37,144 nucleotides of DNA from an uncultured Myxococcales bacterium (lineage in GTDB: Bacteria > Myxococcota_A > UBA9042): the NCBI GenBank assembly GCA_903840165.1, contig CAIMEY010000117.1, positions 1-37,144 of the forward strand, given 5' to 3'. Numbering within the stretch: position 1 is the stretch's first letter; each line of letters begins with the position of its first letter. Position numbers and translations under genes: made by a program. Below, one piece after another: positions 7,894-16,256 of the stretch. The notes under the pieces were generated by a model. The model saw nothing but the letters and a program-made list of their open reading frames with translations. It did not search any database and was not told where the DNA came from.

Positions 7894-9375
7894 CTACAGG
7901 TTGCGTGCCTTCTCGATGGCTTCTTCAACGGTGCCGACCAAGAGGAAGGCCTGCTCAGGCAGGTGGTCCAACTCGCCATTGCAGATCATCTTGAAACCCT
8001 TGATGGTATCCTGCAGACGCACGTACTTGCCCGGCGAACCGGTGAAGACTTCAGCCACAAAGAACGGCTGGCTGAGGAAGCGCTGAATGCGCCGGGCGCG
8101 GGCCACGGTCAACTTCTGCTCTTCGGACAGTTCTTCCATACCCAAGATGGCGATGATGTCCTGCAAGTCCTTGTATTCCTGGAGGATCGACTGCACGCGG
8201 CGAGCCACGGCGTAGTGCTCCTCGCCCACGACCATCGGGTCGAGAATGCGGCTCGACGAATCGAGGGGATCCACGGCCGGATAGATGCCCAACTCAGCGA
8301 TTTGACGGGACAACACCGTGGTGCCGTCCAAGTGGGAAAACGCCGTTGCGGGGGCCGGATCGGTCAAGTCGTCGGCGGGCACGTAAATGGCCTGCACCGA
8401 CGTCACTGAGCCGTTCTTGGTGGAGGTGATTCGCTCCTGCAAACCGCCCATTTCCGTAGAGAGTGTCGGCTGATAGCCCACTGCGGACGGAATACGACCG
8501 AGCAAGGCCGACACTTCCGAACCGGCCTGGGTGAAGCGGAAGATGTTGTCGACAAAGAGCAACACGTCCTTGTTGCGAACATCTCGGAAATACTCGCAAA
8601 TCGTAAGCGCGGTCAGGGCGACGCGGGCGCGGGCACCGGGCGGCTCGTTCATCTGGCCGTAAATCAACGAAACCTGGGACTTGCCCGGGACTAGGCGCGG
8701 CAGACCGTTGTCGAAGATGGGGTGGCCATGTTCGTCCTTCTCCACCGCGATAACGCCCGACTCGATCATTTCATTATATAAGTCGCGGCCTTCACGGGTA
8801 CGCTCGCCGACGCCGGCCAACACCGAGAAGCCGCCCTTTTCCACGGCCATGTTGCGGATGAGCTCTTGGAGCAGCACCGTCTTGCCGACGCCCGCACCGC
8901 CGAACAGACCAATCTTGCCGCCCTTGGTGTAGGGAGCCAGCAAGTCGATGACTTTAATGCCGGTTTCGAACATCTCGGCCGAGGTCGTCAGGTGATCAAA
9001 CGGCGGCGGATCGCGGTGAATGCTCCAGTGTTCCTTGGCATTGAGCGCGGGGCCATCGTCCACGGGTTCGCCGATGACGTTGAGGATGCGGCCCAGGACT
9101 TCGTCGCCCACGGGCGCCTGAATGGCGGCACCGGTGTTGCGTACTTCCTGGCCGCGGGTGAGACCGTCGGTGGTGTCCATGGCAATGCATCGGCAGCTGG
9201 ACTGACCGGTGTGCAAGGCGACTTCGAGGACCAAGTTCCAGGGCTTGTCGTTGATGGTCGCGTTGGTCGCGCGCAACGCAAAGAGGATGTCCGGGACCGC
9301 GCCGTCGGGGAATTCCACGTCCACCACGGGTCCGATGATTTGGCTGATGCGGCCGTTTTGCAGGGTACTGGTCAT
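7894..9375 (-). CDS. atpD: F-type ATP synthase beta subunit (catalytic)
   Basis: The catalytic beta subunit of F1 (493 residues) synthesises ATP from ADP and phosphate at the alpha/beta interfaces. The N-terminal barrel begins G-R-I-S-Q-I-I-G-P-V-V-D-V. The Walker A motif GGAGVGKT is at residues 159-166, followed by the GERTREG catalytic-glutamate region. The family signature around PSAVGYQPTLSTEMG is present, and the C-terminal helical domain includes the DELSEEQ-like element (here EELSEEQ). Length and motifs are typical and nothing looks damaged. GGAG lies about nine bases upstream of the ATG. It sits between atpG and atpC in the usual order. Confidence 0.98.
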   Translation of the reverse strand: MTSTLQNGRISQIIGPVVDVEFPDGAVPDILFALRATNATINDKPWNLVLEVALHTGQSSCRCIAMDTTDGLTRGQEVRNTGAAIQAPVGDEVLGRILNVIGEPVDDGPALNAKEHWSIHRDPPPFDHLTTSAEMFETGIKVIDLLAPYTKGGKIGLFGGAGVGKTVLLQELIRNMAVEKGGFSVLAGVGERTREGRDLYNEMIESGVIAVEKDEHGHPIFDNGLPRLVPGKSQVSLIYGQMNEPPGARARVALTALTICEYFRDVRNKDVLLFVDNIFRFTQAGSEVSALLGRIPSAVGYQPTLSTEMGGLQERITSTKNGSVTSVQAIYVPADDLTDPAPATAFSHLDGTTVLSRQIAELGIYPAVDPLDSSSRILDPMVVGEEHYAVARRVQSILQEYKDLQDIIAILGMEELSEEQKLTVARARRIQRFLSQPFFVAEVFTGSPGKYVRLQDTIKGFKMICNGELDHLPEQAFLLVGTVEEAIEKARNL

Positions 9376-9412
9376 GACACTGGCTCCTGAGCAAGAACAG
9401 GTAAGAGTAGAA

Positions 9413-10294
9413 TCAGCCCTTGAGCGACTCTGCGCCCGAAGTAATTTCCATCAATTCCGTGGTGATGATCGCCTGACGTGCGCGGTTGTACTGCAGCGTG
9501 ATGCGCGCGAGCAGTTCCCCGGCGTTCTTGGTCGCGGCGTCCATGGCCGTCATCCGCGCGCCCATTTCAGAGGCTACGGATTCCAATAAAGCCCGATAGA
9601 TGCCAATGTCGATGTTCATCGGCAGCAACGCGTCGAGGACTTCCGCTTTGGACGGTTCGTACAAGGTATCCGCGGTCAATTGCGTCGTCCCGCCCTCGGC
9701 TTCCACAGACGCGGCTGCTTGAACCGGCAAGACGCGGTCCAGACGAATGCTCTGGGACATGGCCGAACGGAACTCGTTGTACACAAGCAGCACTTCATCA
9801 AACTTTTCATCGATGTAGGCAGCGACGACTTCCCGGCCAATCTGCGACGACCGTTCGAGCGTTACGTTGGTGAGCACATCGGTGTAAACCGTGCCAATCT
9901 CCACGTTTTTACTGCGGAAATAGTCGCGTCCCTTCTTACCGACGATGCGCAGCTCAATGTGGTCGCGCTGGGTTTTGTGCTCCTGCATCCAAGCGTTGGC
10001 CGCTTTGTTGACGTTGGAGTTAAAAGCCCCAGCCAAACCGCGATCGCTGGTCAGCAGCAACAGCAGGGTCCGCCTAGCCGGCCGGTGCGCGAGCAGCGCG
10101 TGGGCCGTCGAATCGGACTGATGCGCCAATTCCGCAATCATATCGCCAAGGCGCAGGGCATAGGGCCGCAGTTGCATCAGGCGTTCTTGGGCCCGACGCA
10201 GCTTGGCCGCAGCCACCAGCTTCATAGCGCGGGTGATCTTGGCGTTGGACTTGACCGAGGCGATACGCCGCCGGATGTTCTTCAAACTAGGCAT
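9413..10294 (-). CDS. atpG: F-type ATP synthase gamma subunit
   Basis: This is the gamma subunit (293 residues), the rotating central shaft of F1. The N-terminal coiled-coil helix has the characteristic IRRRIASVKSNAKITRAMKLV sequence in residues 6-26 (given here in part). The central Rossmann-like part has TSDRGLAGAFNSN, and the C-terminal helix has MTAMDAATKNAGELL near residues 250-265, both strong family marks. The C-terminal helix ends with RQAIITTELMEI. A GGAG site lies about ten bases upstream of the ATG. The gene is 72 bases downstream of atpA and 37 upstream of atpD. Confidence 0.97.
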   Translation of the reverse strand: MPSLKNIRRRIASVKSNAKITRAMKLVAAAKLRRAQERLMQLRPYALRLGDMIAELAHQSDSTAHALLAHRPARRTLLLLLTSDRGLAGAFNSNVNKAANAWMQEHKTQRDHIELRIVGKKGRDYFRSKNVEIGTVYTDVLTNVTLERSSQIGREVVAAYIDEKFDEVLLVYNEFRSAMSQSIRLDRVLPVQAAASVEAEGGTTQLTADTLYEPSKAEVLDALLPMNIDIGIYRALLESVASEMGARMTAMDAATKNAGELLARITLQYNRARQAIITTELMEITSGAESLKG

Positions 10295-10366
10295 AAATCA
10301 CCGGCTCCGACAGTGAATCGGACCCGGCGGCCTCAACGTCAAGGTTAGGCCGCCAAGTCACGATTC

Positions 10367-11950
10367 TTACGCGGCAAACAGTACCTTGAACTCGCTCAAT
10401 GCTTCCACGAGCATGGCGCGCAGCGGATCGTCCTTCTTCTTGAGGTCGGTCTTGAACACGCCGGTCTCAAACGACTTGAGGACCTCCGACTTCTGGTTGG
10501 CCAGATAGGCGAAGAGCTCATGTTCGTAGCGATGGAGCGCACTTGTCGGCAGGTGGTCGATGAACCCCTCCGGCGCCATCGCGGCGAACAGCAGGATGAC
10601 CTGGTGGACCACATCGAGCGGCTTGTACTGAGCTTGCTTGAGCAATTCGGTCAAGCGCGCACCCTGGGCCAGGGTCTTTTGCGTGATGGGGTCCAAGTCG
10701 GACGCGAACTGAGAAAACGCAGCCAATTCGCGATATTGCGCCAGGGACAGACGCAGAGGACCGGCCACGGCCTTCATCGCCTTGACCTGCGCCGCGCCAC
10801 CGACGCGGGACACCGACAGACCGACGTTAATGGCGGGACGAATACCCTTGAAGAACAGGTCGGTTTCCAAGAAGATTTGACCGTCCGTGATCGAAATCAC
10901 GTTGGTCGGCACGTAGGCGGAAATGTCGCCGGCTTGGGTCTCGACGATGGGCAGGGCCGTTAGCGAACCGCCGCCTTCTTCGTCACGCAGCTTGGCCGCG
11001 CGCTCGAGCAGACGGCTGTGCAAGTAGAACACGTCGCCCGGGAACGCTTCACGACCCGGCGGGCGGCGCAGCAGCAAGGACATCTGGCGGTAGGCGACGG
11101 CTTGCTTGGACAAATCGTCATACACAATCAGGCCGTGCATACCGTTGTCCCGGAAGTACTCGCCCATGGCCGCACCGGTGTACGGCGCCAAGAACTGCAG
11201 CGGCGCGAGTTCGGCGGCCGAAGCCGTGACGATGATGGTGTACTCAAGTGCACCGTGATCGCTGAGCTTTTTCACGACCTGGGCAACCGTCGACTGCTTC
11301 TGGCCGATGGCGACGTAGATGCAGTACACCGGCTTGGCGTTAGTGTCGCCAGCAGCAGCGGCCAAATGCTCGCCTTTCTGATTGATAATCGCGTCGATGG
11401 CCACGGCGGTCTTGCCGGTCTGGCGGTCGCCGATGATCAGTTCGCGCTGGCCACGACCGATCGGCACCATGGCGTCGATGGACTTGAGGCCCGTCTGGAG
11501 CGGTTCGTGCACCGGCTTGCGGCTGACGATGCCCTTGGCCTTGACTTCGACCTGACCGAAGTGCAGGGGCGAACCATCGGGATTGACCAAAGGTCCTTTG
11601 CCGTCAATGGGTTGTCCGAGGGCATTGACCACCCGGCCCAGCAGCGCCTTGCCGATCGGCACTTCGACGATGCGGCCGGTCCGCTTGACCAAGTCGCCTT
11701 CGCGAATCGCCGAGGCATTGCCCAGCAGGGCTACGCCGACGTTGTCCTCTTCAAGGTTGAGGACCATGCCCTTGACATCGTGGGGGAATTCTAGCAACTC
11801 GCCGGCCATGGCTTTTTCCAGGCCGTGCACGCGGGCGATACCGTCGCCGACCACCAGCACGTGACCGGTTTCTTGCACATCCACCTTGGCGCCGTAGTTG
11901 GCGACCTGGTCGCGGATAATCCGGCTGACTTCTTCGACACGAATGTCCAT
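10367..11950 (-). CDS. atpA: F-type ATP synthase alpha subunit
   Basis: The alpha subunit (527 residues) is the non-catalytic nucleotide-binding partner of beta. The N-terminus MDIRVEEVSRIIRDQ is typical of the delta-subunit binding region. The Walker A motif GDRQTGKT is at residues 174-181. The arginine-finger region follows in the SVSRVGGAAQ stretch. It is slightly longer than the common 502-513 residues because of small insertions around residues 122-135 (PDGSPLHFGQ) and 193-205 (HLAAAAGDTNAK). The start is supported by AGGGAG about seven bases upstream. It lies between atpH and atpG. Confidence 0.98.
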   Translation of the reverse strand: MDIRVEEVSRIIRDQVANYGAKVDVQETGHVLVVGDGIARVHGLEKAMAGELLEFPHDVKGMVLNLEEDNVGVALLGNASAIREGDLVKRTGRIVEVPIGKALLGRVVNALGQPIDGKGPLVNPDGSPLHFGQVEVKAKGIVSRKPVHEPLQTGLKSIDAMVPIGRGQRELIIGDRQTGKTAVAIDAIINQKGEHLAAAAGDTNAKPVYCIYVAIGQKQSTVAQVVKKLSDHGALEYTIIVTASAAELAPLQFLAPYTGAAMGEYFRDNGMHGLIVYDDLSKQAVAYRQMSLLLRRPPGREAFPGDVFYLHSRLLERAAKLRDEEGGGSLTALPIVETQAGDISAYVPTNVISITDGQIFLETDLFFKGIRPAINVGLSVSRVGGAAQVKAMKAVAGPLRLSLAQYRELAAFSQFASDLDPITQKTLAQGARLTELLKQAQYKPLDVVHQVILLFAAMAPEGFIDHLPTSALHRYEHELFAYLANQKSEVLKSFETGVFKTDLKKKDDPLRAMLVEALSEFKVLFAA

Positions 11951-12022
11951 GGTCCTGCTCCCTGGTTAAAACACTTTCTCAGTTTTCTTGCCGAAAATAG
12001 CGAAGTTACATGGGTGGGGCCC

Positions 12023-12571
12023 TTAGGCCGCCGTCAAATGCCCGCGCAAACGGTTGAGTTGGTTGCGCACGGAGGCGTCGTACACGGTGTTGCCGACTTC
12101 GACGACGAAACCGCCCAAAAGGCTTGGATCGACGGCGGTTTCCAGCTGAACTTCCTTGCCCAAGAGGGCGCGAAGGGTCGTCTGCAGGCGGCTGGTGGCC
12201 TGGGCCGACAGCGTCGCGGCGGAACGCACCTGCGCCTGCACCCGGCCACTGCGGGCATCGAGCAACAGGTCAAATTCCTTGACGATTCCATGCAACTGGT
12301 CGAGGCGACCCTTGTCCAGTAGCAATTGCGCGAAGTCGCGGGCCGTGGGGTTGGCTTGCAGTGCCTCGAGCGCTGCGATCAGCACTTTCTTGCGAATCTC
12401 ATTAGGTTGCGAAGGGTTGGTCAGAAAGCTCAGCGCGTCTGCCTGGCTCTGAAGCACGGCATCAAGCTGCTTGAGGGTGGCGCGCACGGTCTCGCCATCG
12501 CCGCGCTCGTCGCACAGTAGCAGCAGGCCCTTGGCGTAACGCCTTGCAATTTTGGCTGAACCGCTCTTCAT
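12023..12571 (-). CDS. atpH: F-type ATP synthase delta subunit
   Basis: The delta subunit (182 residues) links the peripheral b stalk to the top of the alpha3beta3 head. The chosen ATG at 12571 gives M-K-S-G-S-A-K-I-A-R-R-Y-A-K-G-L-L, the normal family start with the A-R-R-Y-A-K motif, and has AGAGGA upstream. A longer frame to 12604 would add 11 unlikely residues. The C-terminal part shows LLGKEVQLETAVDPSLLGGF and an ending LNRLRGHL, both characteristic of OSCP/delta. It lies downstream of the b gene and 72 bases upstream of atpA. Confidence 0.94.
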   Translation of the reverse strand: MKSGSAKIARRYAKGLLLLCDERGDGETVRATLKQLDAVLQSQADALSFLTNPSQPNEIRKKVLIAALEALQANPTARDFAQLLLDKGRLDQLHGIVKEFDLLLDARSGRVQAQVRSAATLSAQATSRLQTTLRALLGKEVQLETAVDPSLLGGFVVEVGNTVYDASVRNQLNRLRGHLTAA

Positions 12572-12673
12572 GCCGTTGTTCCTCTGGGGCGTGGCCCGCA
12601 TCATCGCTGGCCAGGGTGACTCAATCTGCTGGATAACCTTGGGAATTCCCTAGCTAATGTGCCGGCTTCTGTC

Positions 12674-13288
12674 TTAGTTGACCGCAGAGCTCGCTGTGGG
12701 CAACGCTTCGATTTCACGCAAAGATCGGTCCACCAGCGCTTCTTGGGTGCGGGCGTCGAGGCGCTGCACCAACATTTGGTTGGCCAGATTGAGAGCCAAG
12801 TCTGCGACTTCATGCCGCAATTGGTCGCGAAGCCTCTTGCTTTCCTGTTCGAGGCGGGCCTGTTCTTCGGCCGTGATCCGTTGCACTTGGGCTTCGGACT
12901 CGGCAAGAATGCGCGTCACTTCCGCTTCGGTACCTGCGCGCACCTGGGCGAGCATGGCCTGCATCTCTGTGTCCAAGCTCGCAATCCGCTTGGCGTATTC
13001 GTCGTACTTGGCGTTGGCCAAGTTTTGCGCCTCTTGGGCGGCCGCGATTTCCTTGGCGACGTCGGCGTAGCGCTTGTCGAGCATGGCCGCGATCGGCTTG
13101 CGGGCCAACCAGATGACCAAGGCGGCAAACACCAGGAAATCAAAGATGTAAAAGCCGTGAACCGATGTGCAAAAGTGACCGTGGCAGTATTCCTCGGTCT
13201 CCGTCGCAAACAGGCCACCTTCAGCATAGGCGCGCAGCGGCACAGCCAGTACGGCAGCGGCGGCGAGCAAGGGGCGCAGCATCTTCAT
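12674..13288 (-). CDS. atpF: F-type ATP synthase b subunit with N-terminal signal-like extension
   Basis: This is a peripheral stalk b subunit (204 residues). Unlike the minimal b subunit it opens with a signal-peptide-like stretch (residues 1-22, ending R-A-Y-A). A short polar segment with two Cys (Y-C-H-G-H-F-C) comes next, and then the membrane helix at about 46-64 (FLVFAALVIWLARKPI). From there to the end it is a long charged, Ala/Glu/Gln-rich coiled coil ending in the region that contacts delta. The two Cys would lie on the outer side of the membrane and could pair. The gene follows the second b-type gene by 78 bases and precedes atpH. Having two different b genes is known in several bacterial groups. 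Which is b and which b' is my assignment by order. Confidence 0.9.
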   Translation of the reverse strand: MKMLRPLLAAAAVLAVPLRAYAEGGLFATETEEYCHGHFCTSVHGFYIFDFLVFAALVIWLARKPIAAMLDKRYADVAKEIAAAQEAQNLANAKYDEYAKRIASLDTEMQAMLAQVRAGTEAEVTRILAESEAQVQRITAEEQARLEQESKRLRDQLRHEVADLALNLANQMLVQRLDARTQEALVDRSLREIEALPTASSAVN

Positions 13289-13366
13289 AGGGTTGGCTCT
13301 CTTCCGGTTGGGGCCTAACGTGTGTTTCGGGGGCGGACGCTCAGGGGTGGCCTGCGCCGTCAGGGC

Positions 13367-13948
13367 TTAGCCGCGGACGATCTTGTCGGAAATCTGAATG
13401 GCCAACGCGTTGGCTTCGTTCTGCAATTCACCGCGAGTGACCGCGAATACCCGCTGCTGTTCAGCGATGCCCGCTTCGACGCGCGCATTAGCGGCCAAAC
13501 GCGCCTTCTGCACCGTGTCGGCAGCCTGGAGTTCAGCACCGGCGCGCATTTTTGCGCGTTCTTCTAGGGCCTTGCGCTTGTCCTCGGCCGTCGCATGCTC
13601 GTAGCGGGCCGCTTCCTGATCCGCCTTGGCACGCGTCTCTTTGGCCGCTGCTTTGGCGCCGTCCGTGCGGGCCGTGCGCTGGTCTAACCGCGCGAGCATA
13701 GGCTGGAAAATCAGTTTGGGCAGCACCAGCATCAGGATGATGAAGAACAGGGCCTGAAAGACGACGGTGGCGTCAATGTCGATCAGTCCGGCGCGGGCCA
13801 CATGGCTGGCCAGATCGTGGCTGATCGTGGTGGCCTTGGCCGCCATCGTGGCAGGATGATCAGTTAACCCGGCGAAACTAGGGGCCAAAGCCAGAGGGCT
13901 AAGGCGCATCGCGCGGGTCAGGTCTCCGGCGATTGGGCAAGCAAGCAT
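13367..13948 (-). CDS. F-type ATP synthase b' subunit (second b-type stalk subunit)
   Basis: This second peripheral stalk subunit (193 residues from the ATG at 13948) is the first gene of the operon. A membrane helix spans about residues 60-78 (VVFQALFFIILMLVLPKLI). A long charged coiled coil with many Ala, Lys, Glu and Arg runs to the C-terminus (ALAIQISDKIVRG). Start choice is uncertain. ATG 13948 has GGAG four bases upstream and is preferred; ATG 13909 has GGAGA eleven bases upstream; ATG 13846 has no visible ribosome site. The frame is open further upstream to 14104 but reads as Arg/Pro-rich non-coding sequence. With the next gene it gives a heterodimeric b/b' stalk. Confidence 0.85.
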   Translation of the reverse strand: MLACPIAGDLTRAMRLSPLALAPSFAGLTDHPATMAAKATTISHDLASHVARAGLIDIDATVVFQALFFIILMLVLPKLIFQPMLARLDQRTARTDGAKAAAKETRAKADQEAARYEHATAEDKRKALEERAKMRAGAELQAADTVQKARLAANARVEAGIAEQQRVFAVTRGELQNEANALAIQISDKIVRG

Positions 13949-14259
13949 GGGACTCCAGGGCGGCGCGGGCTTGAGGGAAAATCCAGAAAAAGCGCTGTCT
14001 TTATCGGGATTTACTGCGCGGTGAGTCGAACGGTGCGACCCGCCCCAGCCAATCGGCCAAGGGGGGCGGCGCGGTCGTGTAGCAGGAACGGGCGCGGAGG
14101 TCAACGGCTTGGCAGATTGTCACCCACATCCAGCGCAATTCGGGCCTCCTGCCGGGGCTTGGGCGACCCCAGCGGCTGCGGCAACGTTTGACGCGGGCAC
14201 AGGGCTCGGCCATGCTGTATGCATCGACGCGGCCGGGCCAAATCCGGCGAGAAGGCATC
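13949..14259. promoter_or_regulatory. Divergent intergenic region driving the ATP synthase operon and the 14260 lipoprotein
   Basis: The 311-base gap separates oppositely transcribed genes and must hold both promoters. On the minus strand, TTCGAC (around 14030) followed about 18 bases later by CGATAA is a weak candidate for the ATP synthase promoter. No clear plus-strand pair was found. No riboswitch or RNA gene is recognisable. Confidence 0.35.
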
Positions 14260-15087
14260 ATGAACCAAGCCCCTATTGCCCAGCAATCTCAAGCTACTTT
14301 GCCGCCTATTCACGCAGTGCACTTGTCGGTTCAGCAACAGGTTGGTCAAGGCCTGGTGGCCAAGGGCTTGGGCTATCTAGCCCTGCTGCTGATCGGCGCG
14401 GCGGCTTGCACAAACGCCAATGGCACAGGCGGTAGCGACGCGGGAATTAACTGCGGCGCTGGCCAAAAAGTCGCCTATGACGCCAATACCGGCGCCCCCA
14501 AGTGCGTCGACATCTCGGACGCCAACATCACGCAAGATGGCTCAACGGTTGCGGATAACGGCGCGACGACCGGGTCAGATTTGGGCAATTCGACGGGCGG
14601 TGACACCGGGCCAATCGCCAGCGATGTGGTGGGCGATGCCGTGGCCGATGCTGTGGCACCGACCAAGACGTCCAACTTCGATTGCCCAGTGAATTCGCCG
14701 ACGAAGGATGGCTTGCTCCACGGCAAAGCCTGCACCAAGGACGGCGACTGTAAGTACGGTGTCTGCTATTTCGGAGCGCCCATCGCGGGTTACGATGCGT
14801 CGATCGGCATTTGCACCAAGAACTGCAACTGCGCCGGCGCGGCCTCCAACTGCACGGCGGACGACACCGACCTCTATCGCTGTGTCTTTGAAACGACTGC
14901 GGAAAACGGTAATCCCAAGCGATCGGGCGATCAGCCGCCGGTCAAGATGTGCGCGCGCACCTGCAGTTCGGATCTCGATTGCGCGGCGTGGAATCCGGCT
15001 CTGCCTGATTGCATTCAGTTTTCCACGAAGTTTGTCTCAGTGCCCGCCGTCAAGGTTTGCGGCAAGGACCCCTTCAAGGGCGGCTGA
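14260..15087 (+). CDS. Cys-rich lipoprotein of unknown function
   Basis: This predicted lipoprotein has 275 residues from the ATG at 14260, which has GAGAAGG six bases upstream. The lipobox G-A-A-A-C places the modified Cys at residue 50, giving an unusually long N-region. A GTG at 14356 preceded by AAGG would give a classical 18-residue signal peptide and is a real alternative. After the lipobox comes a Gly/Asn/Asp/Thr-rich linker to about residue 145. The C-terminal part has paired cysteines in patterns such as C-T-K-D-G-D-C-K-Y-G-V-C-Y and C-T-K-N-C-N-C and C-A-R-T-C-S-S-D-L-D-C, implying a disulfide-stabilised extracellular fold. The C-x(4)-D-C-x-x-G-x-C style is common in myxobacterial secreted proteins, but I cannot assign a function. 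Transcribed divergently from the ATP synthase operon. Confidence 0.82.
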   Translation: MNQAPIAQQSQATLPPIHAVHLSVQQQVGQGLVAKGLGYLALLLIGAAACTNANGTGGSDAGINCGAGQKVAYDANTGAPKCVDISDANITQDGSTVADNGATTGSDLGNSTGGDTGPIASDVVGDAVADAVAPTKTSNFDCPVNSPTKDGLLHGKACTKDGDCKYGVCYFGAPIAGYDASIGICTKNCNCAGAASNCTADDTDLYRCVFETTAENGNPKRSGDQPPVKMCARTCSSDLDCAAWNPALPDCIQFSTKFVSVPAVKVCGKDPFKGG

Positions 15088-15195
15088 GGCGCGAGGGGGC
15101 TAAGGCGCGCGGGCTACTGCCCTAAGCCTTCGATATGAAAGGGCGATAACGGGCAGCCGAGAGAGCCGGCATTCGGCCAAGCCCTCAGCTCGGGA

Positions 15196-15627
15196 TTACT
15201 TGGGCCGTGCGGTTGCCGTCGGCTGAAGATTCAAAAGCCTTTGAATGGTTTCGCGATCTGCCGGTGGAAACGGGTAGAGCGCTAGGTCAGCCGGTTCGAC
15301 CCAGCGGAAATCCCAGACGCCAATCCGCAGCGGCGATCCGGCGCGAACGACGGCTTGCAAGCTATGAAAATCAATGCAATACGCGCCGTAATCGTGCTCA
15401 GCGCTGAAGCTGCTGCCGACCACATCGATGTCCAGGTCCAATTCCTCATGAATTTCGCGGATAAGGGCCTGGGCATCGGTCTCGCCGGGTTCCACCTTGC
15501 CACCTGGAAACTCCCAGAGTAGCGGCATGGCGGCGTGGGGCAGGCGTTGGGTAATGAGGTACTGCCCAGATTCGTTGCGGATTTCACCGGCAACCACACG
15601 AATGGTCTTCTTGGCACCTTCAGACAT
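15196..15627 (-). CDS. NUDIX hydrolase (MutT-like)
   Basis: The predicted enzyme is a 143-residue NUDIX hydrolase that would cleave a nucleoside diphosphate linked to another group, using Mg2+. The NUDIX box starts at G43 (G-K-V-E-P-G-E) with E49, R57, E58, E61 and E62 in the expected positions. The usual glycine after E-E-x is replaced by Asp64. The upstream strand V-V-A-G-E-I and the LWEFPGG lead are MutT/8-oxo-dGTPase-like, as is the tail (WVEPADLALYPFPPADRETIQRL, in part), which resembles the substrate-selecting end of MutT. The ATG at 15627 is preferred over a TTG at 15651. A role in clearing oxidised nucleotides is likely but the substrate is not proven. Confidence 0.92.
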   Translation of the reverse strand: MSEGAKKTIRVVAGEIRNESGQYLITQRLPHAAMPLLWEFPGGKVEPGETDAQALIREIHEELDLDIDVVGSSFSAEHDYGAYCIDFHSLQAVVRAGSPLRIGVWDFRWVEPADLALYPFPPADRETIQRLLNLQPTATARPK

Positions 15628-15752
15628 AGGGATTCCGTGCGGCGCCGACAACGCGCCTGTTCTGCAGGGTGCAATTGGGCGGGCCCCTAGGTCAAGCGGT
15701 TCGACGCCAGGATGGTCGGCAGCGCCCAGAGGATACGTGAAAGTTCAAAGGG

Positions 15753-16187
15753 TTAGCTGGGCGTGCGCTTGTTGGCGGCGGCGTGTGCTGCGCGCCAGAA
15801 CCACCACGTGGCTAGGGCCATCGGCGCATCGGACACGCCAATGAGCAAAAGACTGCCGTGGTGCTGCCAGGTGAAAAAGAAGTAGAGACCGGCCAAAGAC
15901 CCAGTCGTTTTCGAGAGAAACATCGGCACGCACAAGGCCAAGTTCTGCTGCGGCGCTTTGGCAATCAGCCAGGCACTGCTGGCGAGCAGCACCATCAGCG
16001 CCAAGGCCAGGGCAAGCCAAAACCGCTCAGATGACGCGGGGGTATCCTGCAGGCCAGCCATGCGGGTCCACGGCTCGAACCAGCCAAAGAGGCGATCGGG
16101 AAAGGCTGCGTAGGTGATTAGGCCGATGACGTACATCGCCAGAGAGACCTGCATCAGACGGCGAAGGCGAAGAAATTCAATGGGCAT
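15753..16187 (-). CDS. Small four-helix integral membrane protein, unknown function
   Basis: This is a 144-residue hydrophobic protein with about four predicted membrane helices: residues 13-29, 58-76, 84-102 and 110-131. The start at 16187 has an excellent AGGAG site four bases upstream; the longer frame to 16250 lacks one. Features include an FPDRLFGWFEPW motif in the first external loop and a basic C-terminus (ANKRTPS). I do not recognise the family. It lies 69 bases downstream of the radical SAM gene on the same strand and is probably in that operon. A CTGGGCG/CGCCCAG pair (15724-15763) straddles its stop but has a long loop and is a poor terminator. Confidence 0.75.
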   Translation of the reverse strand: MPIEFLRLRRLMQVSLAMYVIGLITYAAFPDRLFGWFEPWTRMAGLQDTPASSERFWLALALALMVLLASSAWLIAKAPQQNLALCVPMFLSKTTGSLAGLYFFFTWQHHGSLLLIGVSDAPMALATWWFWRAAHAAANKRTPS

Positions 16188-16256
16188 TTCGCTCCTAGGG
16201 TAGCAACGGGGCCCATGCGGCATCGAGGGGGCCCACCGTTCGCACGGCATTGTGCG

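Noticed and set aside
15088..15195. CTGCCC/GGGCAG pair between convergent genes as a terminator
   Set aside because: Only six base pairs with a long loop and no T run; not strong enough to annotate.
15724..15763. CGCCCAG/CTGGGCG inverted pair near the end of the membrane-protein gene as a terminator
   Set aside because: The loop is 26 bases, part lies in coding sequence and no T run follows.
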